64,000 nt of DNA, from positions 70,838,479-70,902,478 of the forward strand of contig OY992537.1 of NCBI GenBank assembly GCA_963921195.1, in the 5' to 3' direction. Positions 54,479 through 64,000 of the stretch are shown piece after piece. The notes below the pieces were generated by a model. It was not told where the DNA came from, did not search any database, and saw only the letters and a list, made by a program, of their open reading frames with translations. Origin of the DNA: Pegoplata infirma. Lineage: Eukaryota > Arthropoda > Insecta > Diptera > Anthomyiidae. How positions within the stretch are numbered: position 1 is the first letter of the stretch; every line of letters starts with the position of its first letter. Both the position numbers and the translations under genes were made by a program.

Positions 54479-55279
54479 GGTACTGCGCAATAACTCCCAA
54501 ATGAAATAACTCCCAATGAAATAATTCCCAATGAAATAAGTTCCAAGAAAAATGCATTAACTCCACACTTTAAAAAATGAAATAACTCCCAAAGAAAAAA
54601 TGAAATATGTCCCAATATTTGGGAGTTATTTAAAATCAAAACAATAACTCCCAAAAAAATGAAAGAACTCCCAATGAAATAAGTGCCAAAGAAAATGAAA
54701 TAAGTTCCCATTGTTTTTTTGTAATAAAGGTTTTCTGCGTAGCCGGCCTTCGGCCGGGCTTAGGGATTACATACTCCATGCATTAAACCCACCCTCTCTG
54801 CAAACCAAAGCTATTTTGGTTATCAGGCCTTTTTGAGGCATAACAAATTTGATAGCGTAAAGGCCTGCTACCCTAGAAAACTTTACTTTGCGGAGAGGGT
54901 GGGTTTAATGCATGGAGTATGTAATCCCTAAGCCCGGCCGAAGGCCGGCTACGCAGAAAAAATTTTAAGCAAAAAAAAAACAATTGCACAGAGGTGTATA
55001 TTGTTTTCAATTAAAATGAAATAAGTCCTACCATTGATGAAATAACTCCCAATGCTTAACAAGAAATGAAATAACTCCCAATCTATTTTTTGTTGGGGTT
55101 TTTTTCATTTGGAAGTTATTTCATAATGAAATAAATCCCAACAAAATTTGTGCAATAACTCCCACTACACTGGGACTAATTTCATAATGAAATAAGTCCC
55201 AAATCGTATGTAAAATTTTTGGGAGTTGTTTCATTTTTTTTTTGGGAGTTATTTCATTTGGGAGTTATTGCGCAGTACC
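54479..55279. mobile_element. Foldback (FB)-like element, 9-bp duplication
   Basis: 801 bp with perfect ends GGTACTGCGCAATAACTCCC and its complement. The arms consist of short tandem units, AATAACTCCCAATGAA and variants (TGAAATAAGTCCC), running inward on both sides. TCGGTAGGT is duplicated at 54470-54478 and 55280-55288; LINE copy 1 has the single site (CACCTACCGATTGTC at 53970). Long inverted repeats made of short tandem repeats with 9-bp duplications are the hallmark of Drosophila Foldback elements (distantly MULE-related). A GC-rich palindrome sits in the middle. No transposase frame. Confidence 0.8.
54731..54960. mobile_element. GC-rich palindrome nested in the FB-like element
   Basis: Arms of about 74 bp (54731-54804, 54887-54960), nearly perfect: TTTTCTGCGTAGCCGGCC, TTCGGCCGGGCTTAGGG, ATTACATACTCCATGCATTA, AACCCACCCTCTC and mirror. 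The loop is about 82 bp. Near-perfect arms and a composition unlike the surrounding ATGAAATAACTCCC units suggest a separate, young insertion or a captured loop. No target duplication seen. Confidence 0.65.
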
Positions 55280-55793
55280 TCGGTAGGTGCCCTCTAAAAG
55301 ACCTTGCTTGTTAGTTTAAGTTGGCTGCTGACGTTTTTACTCAGCACTCATAGATTCTGAGGTCTGTTGCGATAAAGTGCACGATAGTTTCCAACTCCTC
55401 CTCATTCATGCAACACCACCAAAAGTCATTTGACGGCATATTTAACTGCTCTGCGTTCCTTCCTATAAGACAGTGTTCGGTAATTACAGAAACCAGCGTC
55501 GACATCTCTCCTCTTGGAATCAATATCAGCCCACTTATGCACATCTGATTAAGAGAAGGTCAAATCTTTCGTGTAGTCGCACACGTCCATCCATCTGCCG
55601 ATCTCTGATTAGTCTTCATTGCTAAACAAAGCATTTATTTTGCTTGCAAGTTTCTGGAGGCATACCAACACATTCCAATTCCGTTGAAATCCGTAAGATA
55701 GTTCCCAGTCTTTCAAGGTCATCGGCTTTGCAATTCCCTGGAATCTCTCTGTGCCCTGTGACCCATATGAGTCCAGTACCATTTAAATCATTA

Positions 55794-56189
55794 CACTAAG
55801 AAAATTATGTCATTAACTGTTTGTGGGTTATTTTAAAAAGTAATCAGTAAAATTATTTTAAAAGAAAAATCACTTATTTTATAAAGGATTTATTTTTTTT
55901 ACTATTTCTGTAGTTAAAAAAAAATAATTTACTGTCTTAAAAATGAATTTTCTGTAACATTCAATTTCGGCAGTAAAAAATTTCTTCTATAGTTTTACTG
56001 TTTTTCAATACAAAATAAGTGAATATTCACCAGTTTTTTAATGTTTTAGTTAGTCATTAAATTAACATTTAAAATTGACTGTAATGTGTTTTTATTTTAA
56101 ATGAAAAAACAGTGGAATGGTTTTTAAATAAAATTTCATTTGTTTTAAGTGAATATTCACTGGAATGTACTTACATAATTTTTTGAGTG
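55794..56189. mobile_element. TA-flanked CACTAAG MITE, 396 bp
   Basis: Left end CACTAAGAAAATTATGTCAT; right end TACATAATTTTTTGAGTG. TA duplicated at 55792-55793 and 56190-56191. The inverted paralogue at 51860-51880 has the empty site with a single TA (GTGCCCTAATGATTAAAATGG), so the boundary is exact. Interior words TTTTAAATGAA/TTACTG(T/A)TTTT recur in both orientations. No gene. Confidence 0.85.
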
Positions 56190-56215
56190 TAGGGCACACT
56201 GGGCACGTGCCCAGG

Positions 56216-56335
56216 ACCCTGACCAAAGGGTGCTCTTATTTTCCTCCCCTCTTACCCATACACAAGTTTCAGGAACATCGGTGGGTCCTGTGAAAGACCT
56301 TCCGTGTAAGTTAGACTAAGATGGCGAAAATGAAC
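56216..56335 (-). repeat. Further LINE 3' end fragment
   Basis: TCTTATTTTCCTCCCCTCTT, ACACAAGTTTCAGGAACATC and GAAAGACCTTCCGTGTAAGT match, diverged, the segment that in copy 2 lies on either side of the FB-like insertion (54427-54478 and 55289-55325). So a further copy of the same LINE end abuts copy 2. Confidence 0.6.
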
Positions 56336-57584
56336 TTGGTGTTAACCTTGTAATATATTCATTTCCAAAACCATTTTACACAGATCACTAAACGATCATT
56401 TCTTATTCCATAAAACTAAAATAATATAAAAGGGTTTATGGAAATGACTTTCGGAAAAACTGGTATATGGATCAGAGATGCAAATACGTAGACTTGGGCC
56501 AGTTTTTATATGTATATAAATTTTCACTTCATTCATCCCACTGTACTTCATTAATAAAATATACCAGAAATTATTTTTTTTTATATTAGTCATATAAAGA
56601 ACATATAAATGTAGGTGCAAAAATATCTCAAACTTATGCATATAAATAAATATGTCTACCACTTTTCTTAAGCCCTTGACTTAAAGGAGAGTAGTAGAGG
56701 CAGCAAAAAAAAGCACTTGTGTTGTATATTATCACACACATGCGGAATGTATGTTTCCATTTGCATGACACTTACCACAGTAAGAAGCAATTGAAACTGG
56801 TGTAGTCAACAACTATTGTAACACCAACCAACCAACAAAAAAAGAAAACAAAATAAACATCAGGAACAGAAAAAAAAAATCAGGAGATTACAATGTTGAT
56901 TGCTAAGCTCTTAAATTAAGGTGCCAACAATAAAAATATGCCATTATGTTAAGTGAAACATTGTGTATGTGTGTATGTATGTATGGTATGAAAATGACAA
57001 TACGATTTAAATGCCATAGATGGATACATAAGGAGAGCAGTGTGCAGAGCCTTAGCTTCAGAGATATGTGAATTTTGTACGACAAATCAACCAATAAAGG
57101 TAACAAATCTGTAAGAGAGATGACAACTTTTGAGAATGTCCCATATACAACATTTATAAGACACTAGGGGATACAATGCAAAGTGAAGAGGTGGATTTAA
57201 GAGCTTTTTTCGATGTAGACACATGTCTACATGCGTAACAATTGTCACTTAAATTGAACAATGCACAAATTGTGAGCTTAAGAAAAAAAAAAAACACAAA
57301 ATTAATGCAGTTTTTCTTCCAATTCATGATTAAACAATACAGTGCAACTTTTCTGTTTGTTTGGAGGTTGTTTTAAGGTACTTTGTGACAAAACTTTTAA
57401 GACAAGGAAGTTAAACATAGATTTTGGATAAGATAATTTAGAAGAAACCAGAAATGAAAAATAGTTTATTCTAGTTCGAGGTAATTTTATGTTCCCCATT
57501 ATGAATTCTCATAACAAGTACTTATGTTAAATCTACATTCCTTATTAGGATTTTCTTTCTCTTAACATTTGCTAATAGTTAAAG
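56336..57584. other. Relatively non-repetitive stretch, no recognised gene
   Basis: More balanced sequence than most of the window. Contains a short (GTAT)n tract near 56963-56984. The minus-strand frames of 65-88 codons (for example 56396-56662) lack recognisable motifs. No splice or promoter signal I would defend. Confidence 0.4.
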
Positions 57585-58040
57585 AGTTTCTGCTTTCAAT
57601 GGGTCCCAGGGTACAGAGACATTGCAGGGAATTGCAAAGCTGACGAGCTTACAAGACTGGGCACTACCTAACAGGTTCCAATAGAATTGGAATGTGTTGA
57701 TATGACTATAGAAACTTGCAAGCTAAATCTGCGGCTTTGTTTACCGATGAAGACTAATCAGAGATGAGCAAATGGATGGACGCGTGAGACAGCACGACAG
57801 ATCTTGTATTCTCTTGATCAGAGGCACGCAACTAAGATGATATCGCTTCCAAGAGGAGAGATTTCAACAGTGGTTACTGTAATTACAGGAATAATAGAAA
57901 TTAATAGAAAGCACGCAGAACGGTTACATGTGCCTCCAAATGACTTTTGCCGGAGTTGTATGGATTAAGAGGAGTTGAAAACTATCGAACACTGACGAGA
58001 ACTGGCCGTCAGATTCTGAACTGGTGTCTTAGGGTTCCGT
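57585..58040 (+). pseudogene. LINE 3' fragment, copy 3
   Basis: Third copy of the 51.8 kb LINE family, uninterrupted. The RNase H end is WVPGYRDIAGNCKADELTRLGT (written as a position, about 57600-57665; H of VPGH is Y here, so the site is mutated). Then LPRGEISTVVTVITG and PPNDFCRSCMD, EELKTIEH (zinc-knuckle-like, about 57850-57985). It provides the uninterrupted version of the regions hit by the Transib-like element (TTTCAACAGTGGTTACTGTA). Confidence 0.75.
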
Positions 58041-58507
58041 ATTATTGAAAAATAAAATGTTCATCCCTTTATAATATTAAAAGCCCGGTCTGTAACTTCT
58101 AACAATATTGTTTTAATATTCAAATTAATGGTTCCTTAACAAGTGTCATATGGTGGGTAATATGTCAAAAACTAGGGTGGAGTTTTAAGAGTCATTTAGT
58201 TGAACATCGTGTCAGTCATGATATTATTGCATGCATTTTGTTTTCTGTTTTTAACTGCAGTAAATAATTTTCAAATGTTTGAGGTCCATCCTTAGACTAA
58301 CACAATTTATGTTTAGTTTAACTCTACAATGTAAACATGACGTTATTAGACAAAATGGGACTAACGCGCTTTTAAATTAAACATTAAACGGTCATATATT
58401 ATGCAATTTCCGGCTAGCCACAATGGGGCAAAATTAGTGAAATTTCGAAGTTTGCTCTAAATCAGTAAACTTTCAGAATTTTGTTTTATTTCATAAGTGC
58501 AATTAAA
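58041..58507. other. AT-rich spacer, no gene
   Basis: Nothing recognisable. Confidence 0.5.

Positions 58508-64000
<5,493 letters not shown>

Larger units (their letters stand above)
54390..56215 (-). pseudogene. LINE 3' fragment, copy 2 (inverted), split by two elements
   Basis: Minus-strand paralogue of 51836-54062. Read on the minus strand: GGGCACGTGCCCAGTGTGCC, (MITE 55794-56189), GGTACTGGACTCATATGGGT, the RNase H end WVTGHREIPGNCKADDLERLG, GGAGAGATGTCGACGCTGGT, CTTATAGGAAGGAACGCAGA, CGCAACAGACCTCAGAATCT, (Foldback-like 54479-55279), CCGATTGTCCCGAAACTTGC. The residues GEMSTLVSVITEHCLIGRNAEQLNMPSNDFWWCCMNEEELETIVHFIATDLR (C...C, H; zinc-knuckle-like), given here as a 51-residue span at about 55507-55352, are described by position only: key residues are WWCC, EEELE and VHF. 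It shows the empty site for the Transib-like insertion and lacks a stretch present in copy 1 (53745-53870). Confidence 0.75.

Noticed and set aside
54210..54711. Minus-strand frames with repeated WELFHWELFH-type sequence
   Set aside because: Translation of the tandem ATGAAATAACTCCCA units of the FB-like element.

Overview
This window looks like AT-rich, repeat-saturated non-coding DNA from an insect, most likely a fly (Diptera; a calyptrate fly is my guess). The basis is its non-LTR retrotransposon remnants, many copies of a DINE-1/Helentron-like element with a (GTCY)n core, and many small inverted-repeat DNA transposons. I found no intact host gene, no rRNA gene, no convincing functional tRNA gene and no CRISPR array. 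Almost all open frames are low-complexity or chance frames. The only protein similarity I can defend is reverse transcriptase (RT), RNase H and zinc-knuckle fragments of dead I-superfamily-like LINEs.

Layout. 1-6.7 kb: small MITEs (128-281, 2146-2307, 3052-3886), a CCCGGG-rich inverted-end element (about 1166-2525) and diverged direct repeats. 7-28 kb: four copies of a family built around a (GATGAAAAAAA)n array (7026-7785 inverted, 10258-11405, 16771-18040, 23550-27190 interrupted), DINE-like copies, two adjacent foldbacks (19.48-20.55 and 20.56-22.61 kb) and a 1.5 kb TA-flanked element (25485-27008) with another element nested in it. 28-40 kb: DINE-like copies, one carrying a TA-flanked MITE (29603-29968), a minisatellite (31.2-31.55 kb), a nested MITE trio (32.86-33.67 kb) and foldbacks (34.9-35.4 and 36.2-37.3 kb). 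40.3-42.6 kb: a 340-bp tandem duplication whose second copy is split by a 5'-truncated LINE. 43.4-45.9 kb: a diverged ~140-bp satellite. 47.3-50.2 kb: two dead LINE fragments in opposite orientation. 51.8-56.3 kb: two inverted copies of a third LINE family, between them interrupted by a Transib-like element, a Foldback-like element and a TA-flanked MITE. 57.6-58.0 kb: a third copy of that LINE. 58.5-64.0 kb: a DINE-like element whose short GACA/GACG core has become an uninterrupted (GACA)n array of at least 4,660 bp that runs off the window.

The most informative signals are structural. (1) The (GACA)n expansion starts at the normal microsatellite position of the dispersed element. (2) The 1.46-kb element at 52165-53623 has a heptamer, an exact 23-bp spacer and an ACAAAA nonamer-like block at both ends, and a 5-bp CGGTG duplication: the layout of V(D)J recombination signals and of Transib termini. 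(3) The paralogous LINE copies give empty sites that fix the boundaries of the Transib-like, Foldback-like and TA-flanked elements. (4) Two hammerhead-ribozyme-like cores lie on the minus strand. No operon or pathway logic applies: this is a layered record of transposition.
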